From positions 310,001 to 374,000 of the forward strand of contig NW_024881850.1 of NCBI RefSeq assembly GCF_019059575.1: a stretch of 64,000 nucleotides of DNA. Reading direction: 5' to 3'. Positions 47,271 through 58,325 of the stretch are shown here, piece after piece (position 1 is the stretch's first letter; every line of letters starts with the position of its first letter). A program made the translations under genes and the position numbers. The stretch comes from Amphibalanus amphitrite. Taxonomy: Eukaryota > Arthropoda > Thecostraca > Balanomorpha > Balanidae. Below the pieces are notes generated by a model. The model had not been told where the DNA came from. It saw only the letters and a list, made by a program, of their open reading frames with translations, and did no database searches.

Positions 47271-47544
47271 TGTGGAGAAGGAAATCATGGCCTCCCACTC
47301 CCGATGGAGGCCCCAATGTCTTGTCTCCCTTTTTTCACTGTCTGGGTGTCTGGGGCGCATAGCGACACGTGACCGCCGGCTCGCTGGCCGGCTGCCCGTC
47401 CGGTCACGTGCTTGCGTCCCGACACCCACCATAAAACCATGTTCTTCGGAAATACACTCTCTCACTTCTCCTCTACCGACTGTGACGCCAACACCATCCG
47501 CGGACCCCGGCTCCGACAAGGGCGGCCGAAATGGCCGGCCCACA
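47271..47544 (+). repeat. 3' LTR of element 2
   Basis: 274 bp, no difference from 40785-41058 seen; followed by the CTGT duplication. Confidence 0.93.
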
Positions 47545-47548
47545 CTGT

Positions 47549-48322
47549 GCCCCTATCGCCTATCGTCCACACCCAAAATTCCGCCGCCGACGCGCACCAT
47601 TTCCGGAACTCAGGGAATGGCTCACACCTCTCGTGACCAATTTCCGGCAGGTCTGACCCCGTCACCCCGTCACACAGAAGCTGCACGCTTTGGACATGTT
47701 TTGACTCTGGAAGCTACCCGCTTTGACGCTGGTAATGCTTTGCAAGCTTTTTCGACAGTCACGGCCGGTCATTGTTGACGCATGCCAGCCGCGGCGTGTC
47801 TGAGTGGCTTTACAGCCAGCTCATGAGTGTTTGAGTTCTCGTACTATAGCGGAAAAGCCTGTGGTCGATAAGCGTACGAGCGCGTTTGTGACGGTGGCCG
47901 CAGCTGTGGACCACAGTGGTGTGTCAGCGTCGTGTGACATGGCGTCACGGGGTGGCGTGACATGGTGTCACGGGGTGCGTGACACGGTGTCACGGGGTGC
48001 GTGACGCGGGGCGTAACGCGGGCGTGAAGCGGCGCCGGCATGGCTGCGCAGTGCGTGGGTGGTAAATGAGGTGGCAATGTATGTGTGACGGCTTTGCAGT
48101 CTCTCCTTTACGCAGAGGAAACGAACGCATAGCGCGGGAACGGTTATTTCGCTACTTTTCCAGGAAAAATTGGCCTTCGAAATTAAAAAAGTGCTCTATT
48201 ATCTTCCCCACATCTGCAGGACATCACATTTGAGCGTCACTCTGTTCAGTGACTCAGCACCAATTAAAAGAAAACCATTTTTTAACCCTCTGCAAATCTC
48301 CTGCTAACCTATGCCGGACTGA
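47549..48322. other. No gene recognised; short minisatellite inside
   Basis: Flank between LTR element 2 and the hAT element; the only notable feature is the repeat at 47934-48012. Confidence 0.5.
47934..48012 (+). repeat. 22-bp minisatellite made of palindromic units
   Basis: Three and a half units. Each contains the near-palindrome GTGACACGGTGTCAC (first units GTGACATGG-GTCAC) followed by GGGGTGC. Part of each unit can fold on itself. Confidence 0.85.
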
Positions 48323-48330
48323 CTTCGGTG

Positions 48331-50798
48331 CAGGGGCGTCGTTTTGTATAGGCCTGGGAGTGCCCGAGCACTACCAATGTTCAGCTGAGCACTACCAATG
48401 TGTTGTTGAGCACTACCAACATTTTTCTTCACTTATTGAGAAAATTGCATTCAAACATGTCATACAAATAAAATGAATGAGGTTCTTATGTATAAAATCA
48501 ACACGATAGCAAGTAACTTCAATGGTAAGTGGTAACTATTGATGAAAATCTATAGACTTACTCCACAAGTAGATTGAATTTGAATTGGTTGATCAATTCA
48601 ATCTTCTTGTAGCGTACCTAAGTCCATAAATTTCCATCAATACCTACCTAGGTATCATTTTCACTTTCCACATCATGTCATTACGTCAAGTAATTTCAAG
48701 TTATGTGGTACCTACCTACCTACCTACCAAGTTTCACAATAGTCACGTGAATATAAAAGTCTATGCTGATTGGCTGATTGAGTCACTGCACGCGGCCGTG
48801 TCCGGCCAGCGGGATAAGTACGACCAGTTCTGGGAGGCGACAGTCTCCCAAGCGGAGACGCTGGGGGTGGACGAGCCCCGAAACGTCCGCCAGAGCCGAT
48901 CACCCCGCCGCCTGGACGACGGAGTGCCGCCGGACCACCCATCCACACCTCGCGACGCCTACCGGCGTGTGTATCTGGAGGTGGTGGACCGGCTGCTGGC
49001 CTCCCTCGACACCCGGTACACCGGCGGGGACCAGCAGCGCCTGCTCCAGGCCGAGACGGCGCTGCTGACCGGAGATGCGGCTGGCGTGGCGCGGGCCGCC
49101 GCCTTCTTTGGGCTGGAGGCGGACAGGGCCGTCCTCCACTGCCAGATGCTGCAGGACATCTGTCGGCAGCGAGGTGTGCAGCTGGCCTCCCTGCAAGATG
49201 TCGTGACCGTCCTCCGCGACGCCACCGTGCGCGCCATCCTGCCCGACAGCTTGACATACGTCAAGCTGTTGCTAACGCCGCCGGCCACCTCGTGCTCCGC
49301 GGAAAGGAGCTTCAGCCTGCTTCGGCGGCTGAAGACCTACCTGCGTTCAACACTCATCCAGGAGCGGCTCTGCCAGGCGGCCGTGCTCGCCAGCTACCCA
49401 GAGCGGCTGGACAAGCTGGACATGGAGGAGGAGATGCGCCGCTTTGTCGCTGAGACAACGCAGCGAACAAACGCCTCCGGTCGGTGGTAAAGGAGGTCTG
49501 GTGGGGCGGCTCGCCGGGAGTAGCGTCATTTTGGTGCGTCCGTAAGCGGTTCAGACGAGAGTTTGAGAAGCGACAGGAGCGGTGCAGTCCGAGGAGACAG
49601 GAGCGATAGATGTGATGAGCGCTAGTACCGAGGCCGCTCGAGTCCGCACTGGTCGAACGCTGTGCAAGGCTCCCTGGGGCGAGTGACGTGCGGACGAGAC
49701 GGTCTGTTTGAACGTGTCACAGTTCGGTTTGATTTATCTTACCTGTACCGACTTGAGTTATTGCAAACGTTGTGCGAGCAAAGAATCTTATATTTCCGTT
49801 GTTATCCCCTTCCCCTCCAGTAGACTCTGGTCATCTCACCTGTCTGATGACTTTTTCATCCTTTAGACTCGTCATCCGTGAGATGGCGTGCCAACGTTAC
49901 GACCAGCGGTGGTAACACTCAGTCAAGTGTTGAACCTTCCCAGGGACCTGAGCGGATCACCTAATTGACGCGTTGACAGTGCTCCCGGGTTACTGTGGTG
50001 CTGTATTCTCAGAGTCAACTAACACGTATCTAGTCAGGAGCGAAGTTTGAAGGACCTCTGGAAGTTAAATTGCAGCCAGAAGGTCAGAACGCTGTAGCAT
50101 CGTGGTGTAAATATCTGATGGGTTGCCGTGGGGGCTAGTACTGAGATCCCGATCGAGTGATGCCAGAGGGACTGGTGACATGTTTTCTGTAACCGTGTAT
50201 CAGCCGAGAGAGCATGTAGTTGTATTTTGACGAATATATCGCATGTCAAGATAAAAAAGCAGGGCTGGATCGGCGCGCCGGGAGGAGCGGAGTTTTGGAG
50301 CGGTTCGCGGAGCGCACAGACTCGGGACCGACGCGCACTAGAGCGGGTCGCTGAGACTGGTGGGCCCGGGAGAGTCTCTGTCCCGGCGAGGATTTCATTG
50401 AAGTGTGTCAGTTTGTGTTTTGTTTTGTTTTGGCTGATGTGATTTTGCTTAGCCTCTTTGCCTGACCTCTTGGGCGGTTAAGTAACAAAGCATGCTGGCT
50501 TTGTTATTTACCCATAAAGTCAAATCTAAATGCAACAAAGTGCCTTACGGGCCCGTACATAGGTTGCACATCACATTTTAACAATCAATGGGCCACGCGG
50601 GGCGCCAGAACATACAAATTATATGCACCAACTTGACATAATCTAACAAAGCATGTTTTGTCAGACATAGGCGTCGCCTTTACCCGTACCTATATGACAA
50701 AATGAGTGGCATTTGTCATCAGATTGGAAGTGCCCCTATATGGCTCAGGGCCCCTGGCCTGAAGCACTACCAATCAATTTTGAAAAACGACACCCCTG
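48331..50798 (+). mobile_element. hAT transposon, internally deleted
   Basis: Left end CAGGGGCGTCGTTTT and right end, inverse of CAGGGGTGTCGTTTT (14 of 15 match). Flanks CTTCGGTG and CTTTGGTG form an 8-bp duplication with one difference. Three direct copies of GAGCACTACCAA lie inside the left end (about 48365-48420), and one GCACTACCAAT lies near the right end, likely transposase-binding sites. Only the C-terminal part of a transposase remains (48675-49490), so the 2.47 kb element is non-autonomous. Confidence 0.87.
48675..49490 (+). pseudogene. hAT transposase, C-terminal fragment
   Basis: The open frame ends with the hAT dimerisation domain: LLLTPPATSCSAERSFSLLR, then RLKTYLRSTLIQERL near 49260-49380, the most conserved stretch of the superfamily. 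Upstream, LIESLHAAVSGQRDKYDQFW...TLGVDEPRNVRQ and DAYRRVYLEVVDRLLASLD match the region before it in Charlie/THAP-type hAT proteins (52 kDa repressor-like). The BED-type zinc finger and the catalytic first half, normally several hundred residues, are absent. The frame's first 30 or so residues run through a TACC simple repeat and are probably not original. GC content is much higher than the surrounding DNA. Confined within the terminal repeats of the hAT element. Confidence 0.85.
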
Positions 50799-50806
50799 CT
50801 TTGGTG

Positions 50807-51800
50807 TGGGACAACGCAGCACATTCGTCACTCAAAACCAGGTGTTCGACAGTGGACAGGTAAAACCCGCAGCCTTGGCCGAGTCCTGCGGCCTGCGGGC
50901 CCGCACAGTGCAGGGGATGGAGGGTACGCTGAATCCCGCTGCACGGGGACCTGCCAGCGCATACTGCCGCGGGCTGCAGAGACGGCGTCCTCTGCTGCAG
51001 GGAGCCGCTGTCCTAGAACAAGACACGGGAATTCTCAGAGAACTAAGGCCATCTGATGAAGTGGTTAGCTCCAATGCCATCTTGAAACGTCTCAGCAAGT
51101 AGTCCATAAAAGCAAGCAAGTTATTTTTCTTCAAAAATTTAAACACATGTCAAAAACAAAATGAAGGGGCATGGTTACGCAGTCTTGACGTGACAGCAGT
51201 TAGCAAATTTACATCATTTTGGAGCTACAATATTGTATGTCCGAAAGATTGCACCTCCACGCAATTCGTATGATGTTTGAAATGTCAAAAAGCTTGCTAG
51301 TTTTCAGCTTTCGCTGCTGTGAAGAATCAAACGTTTCCGACTAACCAAGAACGGGTTTCCAGAACGGGGTCATCGCACATCGGATTAGCTATCTGAAGTT
51401 CAGCGATCACCATGTTTTCCAGGTTTATTTGCATGCATCCGTTCTTGTCCAGCGCACGGTGTCCTACACCCGTTGCTGAACGGGTCAAGGCTGTCAAGGC
51501 TGACAAAGTATGTAAGCCTTCATCCTCCCCCTCCGCGCGCAGTGGCGATGTCCTTCGCTGTGATCGATCTCGGTAGATGTGCACTGCTCGCGCGAGCGCT
51601 GAACTGCACCCCTTATACTCTACGTAGCCCAGGAGCAAAGCGGGGGGGGGGGAGGTGGAGGTTCAAACATTGCTCCCCGGTTGTGGATATCCAGGAGTGA
51701 CAGCGGGGTCCGGGGGATGAAACTTTTCACGGTGAGCGCGCTGGTTAAGTGCAGAACCGTCAGAGAAATCTCGGTGGCCTGCGTTTGTTTGTTTGTTTTG
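50807..51800. other. No gene recognised
   Basis: The frames at 50830-51140 are open on both strands in a GC-rich stretch but show no domain. Confidence 0.5.
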
Positions 51801-52100
51801 TTAGGTTAGGCCCTTTCGGTCGACAAGACCATTGCAGAGCCGGAAGGATGATAGGAATTAGGGGGAGACATTGGTCTGGGCAGGCACCCTAGTGAGTCGC
51901 CGGGGCTGAGCCCGTCCAGAGGACAGGCCACCCAGCCCCAAGGCACTCACTGCACCCGGCTACGGGGTGCGCTCCCTCAGGAGCAGCGGTGCCGCTCCAA
52001 GGGAGCAGCCCGCATGAGATAAAGTTGCCTGTCCAGCCCGGAGGGGGTTGCGGCGTGGAGGAGAAGGATTTATGTATCCTGAGGATAGAAGCACGGAACG
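51801..52100 (+). repeat. SINE-like dispersed repeat, best-preserved copy
   Basis: About 300 bp from GGCCCTTTCGGTCGACAAGA to TATCCTGAGGATAGAA. Related copies at 35515-35795, 35806-35893 and, diverged, 7288-7505. No coding frame. I see no clear A and B boxes and no tail repeat, so SINE is a provisional label. Confidence 0.65.
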
Positions 52101-55100
52101 GTGGTGGCCTGCGTCAGGCCATGATCGGGTCATTTTGAATCTCGGTGTCCGAGAATGTGGTACAGCTGACAGCTCACCGAACATCCAAAAGCCCTCTAAA
52201 CAGCAACTGGTTTTTCAGCCATTTCGTTCAACTCGGGATTTTTTTCAGAATGTTTTACGTAATCCGGCAACTTTGATTAAATGACAGAAACAACTACTTT
52301 AATTTCTATTGGAGGCAGTGTCTAGGGTTTAGAGTTTTGCTATGCATGTGCACATTTCTATTTAACATATTGACGTGTGCTAACATTTTCTCTTAGAAGC
52401 ATCCACAGTTGAGCTGTTTCCTTGTCACGCAATGCGTCGTGCACCATATAGTCATATTATCAGCTATATAGATAATAGGGTAAACTATATCACATTTAAA
52501 CCTCATGCTGCTAAATGATCTGCATAGGTAAGCATAAAGAACTTGAACCCATAATGGGATGCGACAGCTGACCCTTCGTGCATCTCCGCGGTATAGCAAA
52601 TAACTCAGACACAAGTATTCGACCTATCGGTCTGCAGTTCTCTTAACAGACCTATATGGTACTTACAGCTGCAAGGCACAAATTCGTGGCTTTACCTTAC
52701 TTCCAAGAAAAAAGCGCTCTCGAAGGCACGTTTGATCAATCTGGCCGTAGCACAAGGTCAACAGAAGTTAGTCAACGCCGAACTGACCTGATTAAAAAGG
52801 TCGACACTGCACTGGCCAGAATACACCCACGTATGACTATATGTAAGCTTGACCAGTTCATATCTGATGAGTTTCCTTGTTAAAGCCGGCATAAAATACC
52901 CGCCTCGGTTTTTAGTCCGGCTGCCGATTTGCGGTCTACGATATGCTGAACTCTTCTTGCTGTGGTCATATTGAGGTCAGTGACGCCTCCATCTGATGGT
53001 GCCCTGGCACTGTTCGCGATGCTCACGAGATCATTGGTAAATCAGAGAAGCACGCGGCCTTGTCCCGTATTCGACGCTCCAGCTAGCAGGAATACTACCC
53101 ACTTACGTCGGTAAACCTCAGCCCGCACGCGCCATCGGTTTTTCGTCGGCCCGCGGCACACATGACTACGCCCGAATTGCCTCACGCGCCGAAAGTGACC
53201 GCGCTCGACATCATTACTGGCCCGGTTACAGTGCGTGGTCGGACATACCCGAACTCCCTACCTAGCTTGGTGAGTCACCGGTATACGATCGCCTCGATAT
53301 AGGCCAGCGACCGCTGCCGGCGATGGTGTCGGGATGGTGTCGGGCCGGTGGAGGGGGGGGGGGGGGGCAGGGGGCAGCGAGCGAGCGGAGCGGCTCCATC
53401 TCACTTTCCACTGGCCGTGAACCTGCCCGTCAGCCTGCCGGCGGCGCCGGAACCGGCGCCTCGGCCGCTGCGGGTCCCTGACCGAGCCCCGGGGCTATGG
53501 GCCGAGCCCTGGGCCCCAGGGGACTGGAATTACCTGCGCACACGCATCGTCGGGGGTGGGGAGGGGGTTCTGCGCAGCTCGCACTGACTCTCGAAGGTCA
53601 CTGTGCGGAACAGAGGTGTCTCACTCATCCCAGCAGGTGTCGTCGTGATTCAGGAGCTCCTCTCATTGCAGATGATTGACAGGTCATGTATATGGACGAG
53701 ATAGTGTGAAAGTGTGGGTTTGTACGCCACCCCCAAGACCGGAAGTTGTGTCGGATGGACAGATATGAAGCTGTTCAAACACTTACCACACGCAAGGGGG
53801 TTTCTTGGAGAGAGAGATATGGTCACTGCATGAGGTCGGTTTGTCCATTTGACGCGATATATATTTACATCCGTCTGCAGTTGCACCGTCATGCAAGATA
53901 GGGTGGCTACGTCACGCAAAATATCACTGCCACGCTTATGGGAAATATCTAGTTCATTACGCAATATGCCGCTTCTACTGTGCACGATGCACGGGTGCTG
54001 CTGTTATCAGTCAAAGCCATACCTTTTCCAACGGAAATGTGCCTGTGAACAGAATGAAGAGCCATATCCCTATTCCCTATAAGATGCTTGTGTTCGTCAC
54101 GAATTGGGACCCATGGCCCTGGAAAAATCACCAAGGTCTTGCCTAATGCCTAAGCTTTGATTGGCGCTAAATGCTGTTTCAATGAGCACTTTTGCAAGAA
54201 GACGTGTCATCATTATATTTAGCGACTTTTCATGTTGCCTTTGATATACATTTTGATGTCACCTACAAACAATATCCAAACAAAAATAAGCTCCCTTGCT
54301 TTTTGAGCGCATGCCAGATGCTCTTCTACCCATGCCGTTAGAATAACGTTAATTGGGTTAAAAACTTAGGTCTATTTTCGTGAATGAAGCCGGCCAACAC
54401 TTAGAAGCGTTCCTTATCCTTAGATAACGCAATGCTTGTTATTTTCAGTGACCAGGAAATGCAGCTCAGTCCTACATCATCGGTTTGCCCTTCCTCGGGA
54501 CAGAGCAGCGGCCACATCAAAGAACACATGACCGACGAATTGTATCAATGGAAAGGTGACGTTATAATGGTGTTTAAGAATTTTCGTTGGACGCCGGACG
54601 GTGCACGACATTCCTGTAGGAGACATGCTGTTCCTCGTAATGAAACGGCAACGTTTAGGGTAGTTTCTTACTCAAATTTAATACCACGAACAAGCTGAAG
54701 CAGCCCAGTGGAGATCATATGCCAGTGGATCTTGGATACTTTGTTGATTGTTTTAGCGATCAGATAATTTTTTGCTGCCTCAAAAAAAAAAGGCAGAAGA
54801 GGTGTTCGTTTTCACATACGCGTGAAATTTAGAAGGTGCACAATTAGACATGCGGCTTGAGCAGCGTTGGCAACTGTCCTATCGAGCCGCCGTTATGCTG
54901 TCGCCAAGTACATGAGTTGCGCCCAACCGCAGACTGCTGAATGGGTTTTCCATGCAGGTATCCGGTTCAAAGAGGATCATTGAACATCTATGTGGATCTC
55001 GGCAATGCAAGAAAAAACTTTGAACTGCCGTGACGTTTCTGATGCAATGTAAATGATCAAAAGATGTCAAGATAAAACTAGTTTGACTGCTGAACGTAAC

Positions 55101-55247
55101 AATCCAAATAAATGTCATCCTCGTACATAAGTCAATGTTCATTGTCTTCTAAACTCTACCTATGAGTAAAAACGACCAAGTATCACACCATTTCACTACC
55201 TTAAGAGTATTCAGCGAATTTCAAGTCCAATGTGTCATGAAGGCATG
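52101..55247. other. No gene recognised
   Basis: Mostly AT-rich; a GC-rich patch with a 16-base G run at 53340-53560. No domains, element ends or splice-linked exons identified. Confidence 0.5.
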
Positions 55248-58200
55248 TTAACCCGCGCCCTGCTGGGGGTCCTGGATTTCCACGCCCTGCTGGGGGGGGG
55301 GGTGTTTGAACACCCCCCCTTGTAACTCGGCGCCTGGGCCACGTAGCGATACGCGGAAGGCGGCATTCGAAAGAGCGTCAAAAATAATGACGAAATCACT
55401 TCGGTCAATTTTTTGGTCAGGTCAAAGGTCAGGTCACCAGAGGTCATTGAAGGCAAAATTTCGCCGATTTCCAGGTCGAATGTCGAAAATTTCCAAGAAG
55501 CCAACGCATAACTCGGGAACCAATAGAGCTACAGCGCCGCGGAAAAGCGCATTCGATAGCCCTATTAACGCCCTTTCTGAGTAATTCTCTCAGATTTGAC
55601 CTAACGTCAACAGTTTTGCCTGCAGGGGGCAAAAACTGCAAAAATAACCGATTTTTTCGAAAACAGTTTTTCTGCAATAACTTTTGACCCAAGCCTTGTA
55701 CGAGCTTACTTTTACCGGCATCGTGTTCCTCTCGTCAAGACGCATCGAATGAACTATAACTTGACCTTGAAAGGTCAACTTGAAAATTTGACCTCAGGTC
55801 AAGGTCATGACCTGACCGGAAAGGGTCATGTTGCATATCAGTCGATCCGTATCGTCGAGCTGAACACATCTAAGGAGTTTTCATCGCTCTAGCATGCCTC
55901 TATCAAAAGTTATTTGCGAAAAACTGTTAGATACTATTCGTGACCTAAGATGACCTCAGGGCATAAACAAGGGTCACGGACACCATTTTCAAGTTCAGTG
56001 TGTCTAAACCACTTGTAATTCGGTGTTTGGGAGTGTTTATAATGTCTTTCATCCAAAAGAGGCGCATTTCAATTTTCTCCCATTGACTTATCCCAGCCAG
56101 CAATTTTGCTCCGGGCCCAAGCAGGCTCAAGTGCGGATTGCCCGAGATTTTAAGTCGGGCTTAAGTCGGCTAGGGCTTGGGCTAAAGTCGGCGTATGACA
56201 CAAAAACGCCGACTAAAGCCCATGCTCTGCCGGAGGTATGCCCGCTCTGCGATCTCCGGACAGCCGTAGTTTAGCCCTAGTTGAGCGACGATTGGCGTTA
56301 GCCCGATTTAAGCCCGAGCAGTGAATCCATTTATATAATGGAGATTACTCTGGGCCCGAGCGCGCTGAACTCCGGCAAGCACACTCTGTGTGCCCTGTCT
56401 ATTCCGACTTAAGCCATAGAAGTGAATGGGGTTTATACATTGCAAACTGCTGTGGCTTTGCTCGGGTTCGGCTCGAGTGACGGCTCCTGTTTTCTCAAGT
56501 CTCGACTTGACTTCATCTTGCTTTTGCTTCACACTGGATCAAGTAGCAAGGAGCAGCCAATGCACTTTCAGCAGGTTGTGCGGTTCCAATGCATATTTAA
56601 AATTGTTACGGTCACTCATATGCTCTGTTAACCGGTCATCGAGGCTCGAGCATTGCAAAAGGAAAGTAGTGGTTGACTTTGATTGAATGTATATTTCAAA
56701 CGACTACAGACACGTCAAATGAAACACAAATACATGAAACAGTGGACTGCAAACTGCAGCAGTAATATGGCATGAGTCATGAAAAAACGCCATCAAAACT
56801 ATAAAACAATCACAAGGCCCGCTAGCCTCCCTCCCCGTTCATAATACTTGGTTAAACACTCAACCGAAAGCATAAAGTAAGGACAGCAAGTAATCGCTCA
56901 TAAGACATAAAGCAATAAGCAAACAATCGTTTATAAGGAACTTCACTCTGGTGAATGGGAGCTTTGGAGGCGGCCAGCTTTCGGCGCAGTTTCCGTATAT
57001 GTAAGTATACCTACTTAATTATAAGCAGGCAGTTTCCGCTAAACCACTTGGCGAGGGCGACTGCGGCGTCCACCCGGTCCTGGTTTGTATGTATAACTAA
57101 CTATTCCATTTTTTTGGAACCATTTGCTCTAATGGTACGTACCTGAAAAAGAGATTAATTGGTTTAATTTACATTGCATGTTTGCTTGAAAAATGACTTA
57201 TTGATGCATTAATACTGTAAAAGCACTTCTTATTGATCCGTATAAAATGTTCATTTGATTTTAAATGCGGACAGAGAATGAGCGTGCTCGGTGATAAGTA
57301 GATACATATTTGTGTTTTGTATTTTATTTTCCTGGTTCAGAAGTGCTGGTATTTCACAAAGATATAAAGGCACGGAATGCAGCTTTTCTGAGCGAGGGTA
57401 TAAGTCGCCAGGCTGAACAGCTATTCAGCTTCATGTTTGATGGCGTCAAACTCAGTCAAAATCATGACGTTTACATACGATCAAGCGCACCATTCAATAC
57501 ACTTACCTACCGTAAATTACTCCATGCCAGTCCACTTGATAAGAGCAGTGAGCACTATCCCTTCTTCGCGCTGTCACACGCGCCCAAACATCAACCACCA
57601 AATGCCCCAACACCGGTGTGTCGTTTCGTCGCACAGCACGCAGACTGTCACAAACGCTGCACATGATTGGCGCAGAACTGCGCATGCGCGAACAGCCGAA
57701 CAAGTATGGCTAAGCTCCGGCTTTACTCCAGTTAGCCGAAGGACACAGCCAGCTTGATCAGCCCGCGCTCCGCCCAAGTTAAGCCTGTTTTGGATGCGCG
57801 GGCAGATGTCGGGCTGAGCTACTGCTATCCGCACGTGGGCATAGCTGCGGCATGACCCAGCTCAGCCCCAGTAAAAAATACATTGGTTTTGATCAAAGTG
57901 GGCAAACCCAAGCGAAGCCCAAGCTGCCCGACGCTTGCCACAGTTCAGCCCAAGCGAATTGCTGGCTGGGATAATGGGGAGGTCGCAAAATTGACCTGAC
58001 CTTAGGTCATCGATATCAAAATTCTGAGATACACATTTTGTACATGCTATTGCTCTTAGCAATCGCTGAAAGTTTCAAAGCGATCGGTCACTCGGTGTAG
58101 CTATGACAGACATTGAAAGTTTTTATGAGGTGAGGTCACTTCAAGTGACTTGGTGACCTGACCTTGAATGACCTTGGTCTGAAATTTTCACAACATGTGT

Positions 58201-58325
58201 AGAATTGATGCATGATAAGGTGTACCAAAAACGGCGGCGCTCCGCGCCGCCGTTTTTGAGATATTCGCGAAAAACCACAAGGGGGGGGTGTTCAAACACC
58301 CCCCCCCCAGCAGGGCGCGGGTTAA
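55248..58325. mobile_element. TTAA element G (piggyBac-like), split by a younger insertion
   Basis: Left end TTAACCCGCGCCCTGCTGGG with the motif repeated 27 bp inside (CGCCCTGCTGG at 55256 and 55283); right end the inverse, at TTAA. Subterminal GGGGTGTTTGAACACCCC hairpins at both ends. Without the insertion at 56092-57970 it would be about 1.2 kb and nearly the same as element F in sequence and orientation. It contains AGGTCATGACCT at 55802-55813. No coding frame. Confidence 0.9.
56092..57970. mobile_element. Unclassified element (CCCAGCCAGCAATT ends) inside TTAA element G
   Basis: Left end CCCAGCCAGCAATT and right end AATTGCTGGCTGGG are exact inverses of 14 bp. Comparing the join with the uninterrupted site in element E (inverse reads GACTTATAATGG) shows an AT duplicated on both sides, so the target duplication is 2 bp. 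Both ends carry scattered GGGCTTAAGTCGG/GCCCAAGC-type motifs over 150-250 bp. The middle (about 56500-57650) is AT-rich with no recognisable protein. Superfamily unknown; the 2-bp duplication is compatible with several DNA transposon groups. Confidence 0.75.

Larger units (their letters stand above)
40785..47544 (+). mobile_element. LTR retrotransposon 2 (Ty3/gypsy), young but broken
   Basis: A 6.76 kb element. LTRs of 274 bp (40785-41058 and 47271-47544) run TG...CA and match base for base by eye. CTGT flanks both sides (40781-40784, 47545-47548), a 4-bp duplication. A primer-binding-site-like TGGTGCCAGCG starts 3 bases after the 5' LTR, and a purine tract (GGGGGAGGAAAGATA) ends at the 3' LTR. 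Recognisable parts are a short gag-position frame, protease, reverse transcriptase, RNase H and a portion of integrase. The coding set is incomplete, with perhaps two or three breaks. Because the LTRs are identical, it inserted recently and was probably copied with proteins from a related element. Confidence 0.9.

Noticed and set aside
46822-47778. 318-residue frame running into the 3' LTR of element 2
   Set aside because: Crosses the internal region/LTR border and the insertion boundary; composed of low-complexity Ser/Thr and LTR sequence, no domain.
48724-49288. Minus-strand frames of 96-177 residues
   Set aside because: Mirror of the GC-rich hAT transposase fragment.
50713-51146. Frames of 104-129 residues on both strands
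   Set aside because: The plus-strand frame starts inside the hAT end and crosses its border; neither shows a domain.
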